DNA from: CBDDIP01 sp965229005
GTDB lineage: Bacteria; Actinomycetota; Acidimicrobiia; Acidimicrobiales; Ilumatobacteraceae
Length of the DNA stretch: 64,000 nt
Assembly: GCA_965229005.1 (NCBI GenBank)
Contig: CBDDIP010000001.1
Location: forward strand, 744,001 to 808,000
Reading direction: 5' to 3'
Positions 18,075-26,470 of this stretch are shown piece after piece. The position numbers were made by a program, and so were the translations under genes. Each line of letters starts with the position of its first letter. Position 1 is the first letter of the stretch. The notes beneath the pieces are model-generated. The model was not told where the DNA came from and made no database searches. It saw only the letters and a program-made list of their open reading frames with translations.

Positions 18075-18596
18075 ATGGCCGACGAGGGCAAGCAGCAGCC
18101 GAACCTGCGCACGAGTGGCATCGCGGCTCACCCGAGCACCCTCGTTCCGGGAATCCCTCGATTCATCTTCAGCGTTCCCGACGGCTGGGTGGTCGATCAG
18201 GCGCCCAACGCCCTGTGCGTGGTGCGCCAGCCCGACGAGGTCGACGGCTTCTGGGTCAACGCGATCATCAGCCACGACAAGGTGCCGCGATCGGTCGACT
18301 TCAAGCAGGCCGCGATCACCACGTGGGCGCGGCTGAAGCGCTCGTTTCCGAGTGCCACTGAGCACGGCGAGCGCATGGTGCGCTTCGGCGACCTGCCCGT
18401 CTACACACGTGGGGTCGAGCTGGAAGGTGCCGGCGGCCGCCCGCTGGCACAGCTGCAGGCGATGTTCTTCGCGCCCGCCACCGACACCGGTCAGGTGGTC
18501 GACTTCTTCCAGATCATCGGCACGACCCCACTCGACACCGCCACGCAGAACACGTCGCGGTTCATCGAGATCGTGGCCAGCTTCCGCTTCGTGTAG
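18075..18596 (+). CDS. LpqN/DUF1795-like protein without signal peptide
   Basis: This 173-aa protein has a core running from RFIFSVPDGWVVDQAPNALC through YTRGVELEGAGGRPLAQLQ to FIEIVASFRFV. It has the alternating strands of the LpqN/LpqT and DcrB (DUF1795) domain, whose members are often lipoproteins of the actinobacterial envelope. Here the N-terminus (MADEGKQQPNLR) has neither signal peptide nor lipobox, so it should be cytoplasmic. It is divergent from the IniB-like gene with palindrome copy 1 between. TACGTT lies 8 nt before the ATG. It therefore probably belongs to the same regulon. The domain call is tentative. Confidence 0.55.
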   Translation: MADEGKQQPNLRTSGIAAHPSTLVPGIPRFIFSVPDGWVVDQAPNALCVVRQPDEVDGFWVNAIISHDKVPRSVDFKQAAITTWARLKRSFPSATEHGERMVRFGDLPVYTRGVELEGAGGRPLAQLQAMFFAPATDTGQVVDFFQIIGTTPLDTATQNTSRFIEIVASFRFV

Positions 18597-18607
18597 CACG
18601 GCAGCGC

Positions 18608-21313
18608 TCAGCCGAAGTCGAGGTTGTCGAAGCTGTTCGGCGTGACGTCGCCGGCGATGTCCTCGGCGAAGCCGAGCGCATCGTTGCCGGCATCGCTCGC
18701 CGTGTCGGCTCCGTCCTCGAAGGTGTCGACGATCACGGTGGCCGCGTCGGCCGGATCGAACTGATCCTCCAGCACGATCTCGGCGCCGCCGTCGATCGAG
18801 TCCGGCGTGGCCTCGAGCACGTCGTTCGCTGTGCTGACCTCAGCGACGCCGATGTCGTGCAGCACGCCACCGAGCTCGTCGCGCCCATCGTCGACGACGT
18901 CGAGGACTTGGGAGGCGAAGGTGGCGGTGTCGGCGACGACGGCCTCGGCCGGGATCCCGAGCGGGTCGACGTCCACGTCGATCACCGGCCGGCCTCCCTG
19001 CGACTCGACGCCGACGACGGTGCCGAGATCGACATCGGCGGCCTGTTCGAACACGGTCTCACCCGTCTGCACGAGCGCATCGAAGTCGTCGTTGAGCGTC
19101 GCCGTCACGGTGCCGAAGACGCCGATGCCACCACCGTCGGCGGGGCCCGGATCGCCCTCGGGTGCGGGCTCGGCATCGGTGGCCGGCTCGATGACGGTGA
19201 GCACCTCGCTGGCGAACACAGCGTTCGGCAACGTCACCCGCGGGTCGCTGTCGGGACCGGGATCGGCGACCACGGTGACGTCCGGATCGGCATCCGCAAC
19301 GTCCGGATCGTTCGGGTCGAGCGGCGGGTCGATCACGGGATCCGTCGTCCCCGTCGCGTCCTCGGCCTCGTTGTCTCGCTGCGTCTCTTCGATGAGGGCT
19401 TCGATCTTCTGGTCCTGGGTGAAGTCCTGCACGTGCTGGTCGTACTGGTCGCGCAGCATCGCCAGCGCATCTTCGGTGCTCTGCCCGGGCGCCGGCTCGA
19501 AGCGATCGATGACACCTTGCAGCTCTGCCTTCAGCTCGGCGGCATCCTCGGGCGAGGTGCCGGGCGGGGCCTCGAAGTCGTCGAGGCGGTCGAGCAGGAG
19601 CGCTCGGGCGGCCTCGAACTCCGAGTCCGTGTCGGGCTGGTCGGGCAGGTCGGGCTGCTGCGGCCGTGGCTGGGCGCTCGCCTGGCGTGGCGCCTGGTCC
19701 GGCTCGTCGAAGGAGGCTGCACTCGGTTGCGGTGCAGCGAAGCCACCGTCGGCGCCGGCCGCCTGCGGTGCAGCGAACTGCGACGCCTGCGTGCTCCCCA
19801 GCACCGTCGCCAGCGGTGCCGCAGCCGAGTCGAAGGCATCCATGCTCTCGTCGCCGTCGTCGCCCGCATCGTCGCCGGGGTCGGTGTCGTCGCGAGCAGC
19901 CTCACCGGCGAACGCTGCGGCGTCGGGCGAGCTGGGCGAGTCGTCGTCGCCGAAGCCGAGGGCATCGGCGACGTCCTCGTTGAGGATCACCGCGCCGGCG
20001 ACGGCGGCGGCCGCGGCGGCGGCTCCACCGGCCAGCTTGGCTGCGGTCGACGGACCGCGCTTGGGCGGCGGCGGGGGCGGGGTCCGGCCGCCGGCGGCTG
20101 GCTTGGCGGGCGGGGTGGCAGGCGGCGTGGCAGGCGGGGTGTTGGCGGTTGGCTGGTCGCTCATGGCGGTCTCCGTGACTGGTGCAGGGCTGGTGGATGC
20201 GAGTGGGGTGGGTTCGTTGATCTGGCCGAGGACGGGCGGCAGCAGGATCGCTGCCGTGGCAGGTGCCGCGACCGGCGCATCGCCGGCGAGAGCACCCTGG
20301 ACGACCACGAGCTTGACGTCCCCGTCGTTGAGGACGGGTCGGCCGGTGTGGCCTTCGACCACCTCGGCGACGAGCGGGATGCGCGAGCTGCCACCGACGA
20401 GCACGACACCGGCCAGATCGCCGGCGGTGATGCCAGCCGAAGCGATGGCCCGGTCGAGGGCGGCGGTGGTTTCGGCGAGGCGTGGCCGCAGCGCTGACTC
20501 GAGCTCGTCGCGGGTGACCCGCACCTGCGTCGACAGGCCCGGAGCAACGACCTCGATGGTCGCGTCGAGATCTGCGGAGAGCTGCTCCTTGGCGGACGTG
20601 CAGGCCACTCGCAATTGGGTGAGTGCTCGGCGGACATCGGGATCGGTGCGGTCCAGCGCGTCGAGCGCGCCACCGAGGGACGCCAGCACGTGGCTGAACA
20701 CCACCTGATCGAGATCGATCCCGCCGAGGCGCTCGATGCCGCTCGGCGTCCCGAGCAGCCGGGGCCCGTTCGCCGTCAGCGTGACGACCGCTGCGTCGAA
20801 GGTGCCACCACCGAAGTCGTACACGGCCACCGTGTCGCCGAGCTCCAGACGGCCGGTCGCCGCGTAGTGCCGGGCCGCTGCGGCCGGCTCGCTGATCAGA
20901 TCGACGGTGGCGAAACCCACGGCAGCACCGACGTTGCGCAACAGGTCGAGCTTGTACTCACCCCAGTTGGCGGGATGGGTGAGGGTCACGGATGCCGAGG
21001 AGGCGTCGACGCCGGCGGTGGCGGTCGCGGCTCGGAGCAGCTCTGCGGTCAGCGCCTCCGGGCCATGGGGCGTGCCGGCCAGGATGATCGGGGTGGTGTC
21101 ACCGAACCGGCGCTTCACCTCGCGGGCGCCGCTGTCGGGCTGCGTGGCGATCAGTCGCTCCGCCGCGGCCCCGACGACGAACGCGCCGCCCTTCAACGCG
21201 ACGACCGACGGCATCGCCGCTCCACGCTCGCCGAGGTCGACCACGCCGCGGACGGTCGCTGCCGCGGTCCACGTCGTGCCGAGGTCGACGGCGAGCTGGT
21301 TGGTGTCGTTCAC
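18608..21313 (-). CDS. Hsp70-like ATPase with TM helix and acidic tail (1)
   Basis: This is a 901-aa protein. The first 370 or so residues are an actin-fold Hsp70 nucleotide-binding domain: phosphate-1 LAVDLGTTW, phosphate-2 YDFGGGTFDAAVV, adenosine motif VVLVGGSSRIPLV. The usual substrate-binding domain is absent. Instead there is a Pro-rich linker (six Pro in a row), a TM-like segment near 430-450 (KLAGGAAAAAAAVAGAVIL) and about 450 mostly acidic, disordered residues. The tail contains an IniB-like patch (VFGTVTATLNDDFDALVQTG) and ends in SFDNLDFG. An ATG at 21340 exists, but TACCGT exactly 7 nt before GTG 21313 favours a leaderless start there. Palindrome copy 2 lies just upstream. It could act as a membrane-tethered chaperone or sensor. 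Confidence 0.72.
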   Translation of the reverse strand: MNDTNQLAVDLGTTWTAAATVRGVVDLGERGAAMPSVVALKGGAFVVGAAAERLIATQPDSGAREVKRRFGDTTPIILAGTPHGPEALTAELLRAATATAGVDASSASVTLTHPANWGEYKLDLLRNVGAAVGFATVDLISEPAAAARHYAATGRLELGDTVAVYDFGGGTFDAAVVTLTANGPRLLGTPSGIERLGGIDLDQVVFSHVLASLGGALDALDRTDPDVRRALTQLRVACTSAKEQLSADLDATIEVVAPGLSTQVRVTRDELESALRPRLAETTAALDRAIASAGITAGDLAGVVLVGGSSRIPLVAEVVEGHTGRPVLNDGDVKLVVVQGALAGDAPVAAPATAAILLPPVLGQINEPTPLASTSPAPVTETAMSDQPTANTPPATPPATPPAKPAAGGRTPPPPPPKRGPSTAAKLAGGAAAAAAAVAGAVILNEDVADALGFGDDDSPSSPDAAAFAGEAARDDTDPGDDAGDDGDESMDAFDSAAAPLATVLGSTQASQFAAPQAAGADGGFAAPQPSAASFDEPDQAPRQASAQPRPQQPDLPDQPDTDSEFEAARALLLDRLDDFEAPPGTSPEDAAELKAELQGVIDRFEPAPGQSTEDALAMLRDQYDQHVQDFTQDQKIEALIEETQRDNEAEDATGTTDPVIDPPLDPNDPDVADADPDVTVVADPGPDSDPRVTLPNAVFASEVLTVIEPATDAEPAPEGDPGPADGGGIGVFGTVTATLNDDFDALVQTGETVFEQAADVDLGTVVGVESQGGRPVIDVDVDPLGIPAEAVVADTATFASQVLDVVDDGRDELGGVLHDIGVAEVSTANDVLEATPDSIDGGAEIVLEDQFDPADAATVIVDTFEDGADTASDAGNDALGFAEDIAGDVTPNSFDNLDFG

Positions 21314-21320
21314 GATGGTC

Positions 21321-21326
21321 ACGGTA
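21321..21326 (-). promoter_or_regulatory. -10 box of the first Hsp70-like gene
   Basis: TACCGT on the minus strand lies 7 nt before GTG 21313 and 22 bp downstream of palindrome copy 2. This places the palindrome at or just above the -35 position, as for an activator site. Confidence 0.5.
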
Positions 21327-21348
21327 CGACAGCCCGCCATCCCGAGGG

Positions 21349-21366
21349 ACCGGGAGAATCCCCGGT
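21349..21366. promoter_or_regulatory. shared palindromic operator, copy 2
   Basis: ACCGGGA-GAAT-CCCCGGT has one mismatch from the perfect palindrome seen at 18010 and 25808. It is immediately upstream of the first Hsp70-like gene and 22 bp from its proposed -10 box. The first spacer base is G in all three copies. Confidence 0.72.
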
Positions 21367-21441
21367 TGAGGTGAAACGGCGCGCGCTCGAGCAGCGAGCA
21401 TCAACGAGCGAACACGGCGGCTGAGCGCAGCGGGCCCGAGA

Positions 21442-21612
21442 TCAATCGTCGAGGCGGGGGACGGGAAGGTCGGCGAGCTGGGCGAGGAAGGCTCGCTGCG
21501 CGTCGGTGAGCCCGGTGTCCACCGGATCGAGCGGCAGGTCGCCCCACGGGTCGGGGCCCTCGTCGCCGAGCCGCTCGAGGTCGTCCTCGACCGCTCGCCA
21601 CCAGTCGCTCAT
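21442..21612 (-). CDS. 56-aa acidic protein coupled to the LuxR regulator
   Basis: This small ORF starts MSDWWRAVEDDLERLGDEG and ends LADLPVPRLDD. Its ATG overlaps the stop of the LuxR-type regulator gene (ATGA), so it should be translated with it. It has a Trp-rich amphipathic N-terminal helix, a Pro/Asp-rich middle and a second predicted helix (LTDAQRAFLAQLADL). I recognise no family. Its coupling suggests a partner or modulator of the regulator, or of the Hsp70-like protein at the head of the operon; this is inference from position only. Confidence 0.6.
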   Translation of the reverse strand: MSDWWRAVEDDLERLGDEGPDPWGDLPLDPVDTGLTDAQRAFLAQLADLPVPRLDD

Positions 21613-23876
21613 CGGGTGTCTCCTGCGCTGTTCATCCGGATGGCCAGCTCGGTGCGCGACCGTATCGTCAACTTCCGGTAGATCTGCTGCAGGTGGAAGT
21701 CGACGGTCTTCACCGACACGAACAGCGACGCGGCAACCTCGCGGTTGGTCTGGCCGGACGCGACGGCCTCGGCAACGCGCAGCTCGCCCTGGGTGAGCCC
21801 GGCGATCGCCGGGTCCGTCCGCCTCGTGCCCGCTTCCTCCCGCACTGCCAGCAGCGCGTCCACGCGCGGTTCCCATGCGCGCACACCGCATCGCTGCAGG
21901 GTCGCCCGTGCCAGCTCGGCAGCGTCGCGGCGGCCGTCGCCGTCGAGCATCCCGGCCATCCACAGCCGCGCCTCACCGGCTTCGATCGGCAGTGCGTGCT
22001 CGTCGGCGAGCACGATCGCGTTGCGCAGCCGCTCGGCATCGCCTGCGGCGACGCCCGCTGCGATCAGCTCGCGGACGGCCGCCAACGGACCACGGTCGAC
22101 GACCGCGAACGCAGCCGGCACTGAGGACGCCGCCGTCGACGTGGACGACTGCAGCTCCACTCGCGCGCGCAACCGTTCGGCGCTGCGCTGTGCCGCGCCG
22201 ATCGTGGGCGCTGTCAACGCTGCGCGAGCGTCGTCGGCTCGGCCCTGGAGGACGTCGAGGTCGGCCTCCAGCAGCCGAGCTGCGGTCGCGGCGAACACGG
22301 TCGACCCGGCGAGCATGGCCGAGGCCGACATCGACACCTCTCGCGCATCGCGGACACGTCCCGCATGCCGCAGCGCCGTGGCCAGCGCGACGAGCTCGCT
22401 GGGCGACGAGGACGACGGTGCCACGGTCGCGATCACGGTGCGATGGTCGCCTGCGGCCGTCGCCTCGTCGATGCCGATCCGACGCCGACGACGTTGCGCC
22501 CACCACCCGCTCGTCGCGTCGCCGTCGATCGCCCGACCGTCCCACTGCGGACGAACGCGCCCGCCGTCCAGGTGCTCGGCCGCCTCGGCAACGGCGATCG
22601 CCGACTCGGCGTCGGCGGGCTCGATCACCGCCGCGACCCGACCGATGGCAGCCGCGTCACCGACCTCCATCCACCACGCCAGCGCGTCGAGCAGCCGGGC
22701 GCGGCGGCGTTCCGGCTCGGCCGACAGCGCGGCCGCTCGTTCGGCGGTGCGTGCTGCCGAGGACGGCGCTCCGCGACGCGCCGCATCGGCGGCCACCATC
22801 GACAGCGCCTCGGCCACCGGCTCGCTCGGTCCGTCCGCCCCGGCAGCGAGGTGCCAGGCGCGGCGCATCGCCTGCTCCGGCGCGGCGAGCGCTGCGGCGA
22901 TCGCACGGTGCGCGGACCGACGGCTGGCGGGCGCGACGAGGTGGTACGACACGGGACGCAACCACGGGTCGGAGAAGCTGACGACACCATCGACGATGTC
23001 GACGATGCCGGCGGCCTCGGCTTCGTCAAGACCATCGAGCGGCTCGCCCAGCACACCGAGGGCTGCGCGCACGGCGCCGACGTCGCCGTCGCGTTCGGCA
23101 GCGGCGACGACCAGCGCTCGGCACACCCGTTCGCCGTGGGCACGTAGGCGCTGTTGCAACGATGCCGCGAGCTCGCCGCCCAAGCGAGGGACAGCGGTGA
23201 TCGGCGACGCACCGCTGCGTTGGGCATCGCTCAGGCCGTCGGCGACGGCCACCGCGATGCCGGGCAGCCCGTTGGCAACCTCCGCACACACCTCTGCCAC
23301 CGCCGGCGTGAGGCCGCGCCCGGCGAGCATCGCCGCGATCGACGCCGGCGACCACACGTCGAGTCGAACGGCGTCCGAGCTCAGCGAGCGGCCATCGCTG
23401 CTCGCGAAGATGCAGGCGATCGCATCGGCGTCGACACGATCGTTGATGAACGCGATGGTGCCGGCCGACGCCGCGTCGAGGCGATCGGCATCGTCGAGCA
23501 GCACGCACAGGGGACGTTCCGCCGCTTCGGCGCACAGCAGTCGGAACGTGGCGACCTTCACCTCGAACGGATCGACGTGCCCCGGTTCCAGGGCGACGAC
23601 GCTGCGCACCGCCGCCACCTCCGGCGCATCCAGCCGGCGGCGGTAGGGGGCGAGGAGCATCGCCAACGCGCCGAACGGCACGTCGCGCTCCTCGTCGCGA
23701 CCGGCCGCACGCAGCACCGTCATGCCCGCTGCAGCAGCCAGCTCCGCGGCCTGATCGAGCAGCCACGTCTTGCCCGACCCACGCTGCCCGACGATCGACA
23801 GCGTCGCACTGCGACCCGACGATGCCGCGGCGACGACGTCGCGAACTCGCTGCAGCGCGACGTCAGGCGACGACAT
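21609..23876 (-). CDS. LuxR-family ATPase regulator, candidate IniR-like activator
   Basis: This 755-aa regulator has an N-terminal AAA/STAND-type ATPase with Walker A VGQRGSGKTW (about residues 29-38) and a Walker B-like LCVLLDDADRLD (about 122-133). A long helical repeat-like middle follows, then a C-terminal LuxR helix-turn-helix (LTQGELRVAEAVASGQTNRE, then LFVSVKTVDFHLQQIYRKL, about 690-735). MalT-like proteins of this build are signal-responsive activators. Mycobacterial IniR, which turns on iniBAC, is of the same type and size class. The gene follows the second Hsp70-like gene by 15 bp, so palindrome copy 3 probably controls it too, allowing positive feedback. That it binds the palindromes is inference. 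Confidence 0.8.
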   Translation of the reverse strand: MSSPDVALQRVRDVVAAASSGRSATLSIVGQRGSGKTWLLDQAAELAAAAGMTVLRAAGRDEERDVPFGALAMLLAPYRRRLDAPEVAAVRSVVALEPGHVDPFEVKVATFRLLCAEAAERPLCVLLDDADRLDAASAGTIAFINDRVDADAIACIFASSDGRSLSSDAVRLDVWSPASIAAMLAGRGLTPAVAEVCAEVANGLPGIAVAVADGLSDAQRSGASPITAVPRLGGELAASLQQRLRAHGERVCRALVVAAAERDGDVGAVRAALGVLGEPLDGLDEAEAAGIVDIVDGVVSFSDPWLRPVSYHLVAPASRRSAHRAIAAALAAPEQAMRRAWHLAAGADGPSEPVAEALSMVAADAARRGAPSSAARTAERAAALSAEPERRRARLLDALAWWMEVGDAAAIGRVAAVIEPADAESAIAVAEAAEHLDGGRVRPQWDGRAIDGDATSGWWAQRRRRRIGIDEATAAGDHRTVIATVAPSSSSPSELVALATALRHAGRVRDAREVSMSASAMLAGSTVFAATAARLLEADLDVLQGRADDARAALTAPTIGAAQRSAERLRARVELQSSTSTAASSVPAAFAVVDRGPLAAVRELIAAGVAAGDAERLRNAIVLADEHALPIEAGEARLWMAGMLDGDGRRDAAELARATLQRCGVRAWEPRVDALLAVREEAGTRRTDPAIAGLTQGELRVAEAVASGQTNREVAASLFVSVKTVDFHLQQIYRKLTIRSRTELAIRMNSAGDTR

Positions 23877-23891
23877 GCGCTGGTACGCCGA

Positions 23892-25748
23892 TCAGGAGGT
23901 CGGCAGCGGAACGCAGCTGGCAGTGTCCTGCTGGATGCTGTGGTTCGAGTTGGCGACCGCGATGCAGATGGCGGTGGCGCCCGTGCCACCGTCATCCCGG
24001 GTGGTGTCGACGTGGAAGACGTCGAAGACGAGATCGCCGCCGGCCTGCGGACGATCCCAGACCACCCACGGGCCGGCACCGGGCATGCCGGCGTCCTCCG
24101 TCTTCACCGTGTCGTAGAAGAAGTGCATGTGGTGCGTGCCTGCGCCGCCGATCAGCGGATCGAAGCCGCGGACCTCATAGGTCACCGCCCACACGTCGCC
24201 CTGGGCGACGATGCTGGTGATCCCGGCGCACAGGTTCTCGGCGCCGCACGTCTGCGGGTCGGTGGTGCTGGTCGTCGGCGCATCGGTCGGCGGGATGACG
24301 ACGGGCTCGGTGGTCAGCACCGTGTCGTCCGGCTGCGTGATCGGTGACGTCTCCGGAGTGGTCTCGACGGACTCGGTCGTGTCGGCGACACTCGGCTGCG
24401 TCGTCGCCGATTCCTTCTTGTCGTCACCGCCGAGGGCGAGCACGCCACCGACGGCCAACGCGGCGACGATCACCGCAGCGATGCCGACCTTGGCCGCCAT
24501 CGGGAACGACTTCTTCGGTGCCGGCTCGGGCGGAAGTGCGACGGGCGTGCGCGGTGTACCGGGTGGCGGCATCGACGGCGGCGACCCGGCGGCGATCACC
24601 GTCGGCAGCGGCGGCGGGACGGCGCCGACCGGAACGGTGGGCAGCGCAGGGACCGGCGGTACGGCGACGATCGGGGCGGTCGGCTCCGAGCTCTGCTGGA
24701 GCAGGCGCACGGCGCCCATTGCGACTGCGTGCTTCGGATGGGCATCGGTGACCACCGGGCGGTTGAGCTCGGCCTTCAGCAGCTCGGAGACGAGCGGGAT
24801 GCGCGAGGACCCACCGGCGATCAGGATCGCCTTCACGTCCGTGTCGGCGATGCCGGCCGACGAGATGACCCGCTTGAGGGTGTCGACCGTCTCGCGCAGG
24901 ATCGGACGGATCATGTCCTCGAACTCGACGCGCGTGATCCGCACCTCGGTCTGCAGGTTCGGCAGCAGCACGGCGACCGTGGCATCGGAGTCCGACGACA
25001 GCGACTCCTTGGCGGTGACGCACTCCTGACGCAGCCGTGCGAGCGCGGAACGGCCCGGCCCGGATGCGGTGTCGACCCCGCCGAGCGCCTCGCCGACGAT
25101 GCGGCGCACGTGGGCGAACACGGCCTCGTCGAAGTCGATGCCGCCGAGGCGTTCGATGCCCTGCGGGGTGCCGAGCACGTCGAACCCGGTGGCCGTCTTG
25201 CGCAGGACAGCGGCGTCGAACGTGCCGCCTCCGAGGTCGTACACGGCAACGACCTCACCGGTGTCGACGCGTTCCGTCGAGGCGTACTGCGCCGCCGCGG
25301 CGACGGGCTCGGACACGAGTCGGGCGTTGTCGATGCCGGCGATCTGCGTGGCCTGGCGCAGCAGGTCGACCTTGTACTGACCCCAGTTGGCCGGGTGGGT
25401 GATGGCCACCGCATCCGGCGCGCCGCCCTGTCGCTGGCTGACGTCGGCGACGATCTGGCGCAGCATCAGGGCCATCAACCGGTCGGCCGAGAACGGGGTG
25501 CGGTCGAGCATGATCGGCGTCGCATCGCCGAAGCGGCGCTTGAACTCGCGTGCCAGGCGGGCCGGTTCCTGCAGGCCGCGACGCTCGGCGGCGTCACCGA
25601 TGAGCACGCCCTCGTCCTCGCGCAGGAAGACCATCGTCGGGATCGTGGCTGCGTGGTTGCCCAACGGCACGATGTCCGCCCGGCCGTCGCGCCAGACGGC
25701 TGCTGCGGTGAAGGTCGTCCCCAGATCGATTCCCAGCGAATAGCCCAA
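23892..25748 (-). CDS. Hsp70-like ATPase with TM helix and outer domain (2)
   Basis: This is a 618-aa protein. Residues 1-360 or so are an Hsp70 nucleotide-binding domain (SLGIDLGTTFTAAAVW; VYDLGGGTFDAAVL; AILIAGGSSRIPLV). A Pro-rich linker, a clear TM helix at about 418-439 (AKVGIAAVIVAALAVGGVLAL), a Thr-rich stalk and a C-terminal domain of about 120 residues follow. That domain has four Cys and the histidine-rich stretch GTHHMHFFYD. The Hsp70 substrate-binding domain is missing. The topology suggests a cytoplasmic ATPase joined to an outside sensor domain. The start is TTG 25748, chosen because an SD (GGAAGGG) sits 9 nt upstream; further upstream is unstructured. Palindrome copy 3 is 59 bp upstream. 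The outer domain family is not recognised. Confidence 0.72.
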   Translation of the reverse strand: MGYSLGIDLGTTFTAAAVWRDGRADIVPLGNHAATIPTMVFLREDEGVLIGDAAERRGLQEPARLAREFKRRFGDATPIMLDRTPFSADRLMALMLRQIVADVSQRQGGAPDAVAITHPANWGQYKVDLLRQATQIAGIDNARLVSEPVAAAAQYASTERVDTGEVVAVYDLGGGTFDAAVLRKTATGFDVLGTPQGIERLGGIDFDEAVFAHVRRIVGEALGGVDTASGPGRSALARLRQECVTAKESLSSDSDATVAVLLPNLQTEVRITRVEFEDMIRPILRETVDTLKRVISSAGIADTDVKAILIAGGSSRIPLVSELLKAELNRPVVTDAHPKHAVAMGAVRLLQQSSEPTAPIVAVPPVPALPTVPVGAVPPPLPTVIAAGSPPSMPPPGTPRTPVALPPEPAPKKSFPMAAKVGIAAVIVAALAVGGVLALGGDDKKESATTQPSVADTTESVETTPETSPITQPDDTVLTTEPVVIPPTDAPTTSTTDPQTCGAENLCAGITSIVAQGDVWAVTYEVRGFDPLIGGAGTHHMHFFYDTVKTEDAGMPGAGPWVVWDRPQAGGDLVFDVFHVDTTRDDGGTGATAICIAVANSNHSIQQDTASCVPLPTS

Positions 25749-25807
25749 CGCACGTGCCCTTCCGTCGAACGACGACACTACCGCTGCGTGCGGCAGGCAA
25801 CCCAGAG

Positions 25808-25825
25808 ACCGGGAGTTCTCCCGGT
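25808..25825. promoter_or_regulatory. shared palindromic operator, copy 3
   Basis: ACCGGGA-GTTC-TCCCGGT is a perfect inverted repeat between the divergent second Hsp70-like gene (start 25748) and the acidic protein gene (start 25859). Its left edge is 59 bp from the Hsp70 start, the same distance as copy 1 from the IniB-like start. On the right, 21 bp separate it from the -10 box at 25847. Confidence 0.75.
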
Positions 25826-25846
25826 GCCGCCACCGTAGGCCGGGCG

Positions 25847-25852
25847 TACTCT
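25847..25852 (+). promoter_or_regulatory. -10 box of the acidic protein gene
   Basis: TACTCT lies 6 nt before ATG 25859, fitting leaderless transcription. The distance to palindrome copy 3 (21 bp) nearly equals that at copy 2 (22 bp). Confidence 0.5.
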
Positions 25853-25858
25853 CACGGC

Positions 25859-26440
25859 ATGCCGAACACCGACCGTGACACCAGCACCGACCCCGGCCTC
25901 GACCCCGGAATCGCCGGCGCCGGCAACGAAGCGATCGCCAACCAGGCGGCCGCCGCATCAGCTGCCGCCGACGTCGCGAACGAGGCTGCAGCGGCTGCCA
26001 CCGGCGGCATGGACCCCGATCCGTTCTTCGACGCCGACGATGCCCCGCGTGGGCGTTCGTCCGGTCGTGGTGACGACTCGCAGATCGACGTGCTCGGCGA
26101 CGTCGACGACGACACCGAACTGATGGGCAACCAGGCGTCGCACACGGGCGACGCGATCGACGGCGGCCTCGACTCCCCGATGAGCGGGATCGCGGCCGAG
26201 TTCGGCGAGCCACTCGATGCAGATGCCGGCATCAGCGGTTCATCGGCCGGTTCGCCTGCCGGCGCATCGGCGGGCGCCGACCCCTTCGACGGCTTCGACG
26301 ACCCGTCTGCCTCGGTGCTCGACAGCAACGACGACGACCCGTTCGCAGCGATGTCGTCGCTGTTCGGTGACGACGACGACGATGCGCTGTCGGACACCAG
26401 TGGCGCGTTCGGTGACGACGACGGTGGCCTCGACGGCTGA
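25859..26440 (+). CDS. acidic Ala/Asp/Gly-rich low-complexity protein
   Basis: This 193-aa protein starts MPNTDRDTSTDPGLDPGIAG. It has an alanine-rich helix (NQAAAASAAADVANEAAAAA, residues 28-47) and then Asp/Gly/Ser-rich sequence with clustered acidic runs near the end. There is no TM helix and no recognised domain. It resembles the acidic tails of the first Hsp70-like and the IniB-like proteins in composition. It is transcribed away from palindrome copy 3, so it probably belongs to the same regulon. It could be a small disordered partner of the Hsp70 or dynamin proteins; that is speculation. Confidence 0.6.
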   Translation: MPNTDRDTSTDPGLDPGIAGAGNEAIANQAAAASAAADVANEAAAAATGGMDPDPFFDADDAPRGRSSGRGDDSQIDVLGDVDDDTELMGNQASHTGDAIDGGLDSPMSGIAAEFGEPLDADAGISGSSAGSPAGASAGADPFDGFDDPSASVLDSNDDDPFAAMSSLFGDDDDDALSDTSGAFGDDDGGLDG

Positions 26441-26470
26441 GCCGGCCGATCGAACCTGCTGGCGACCCCG

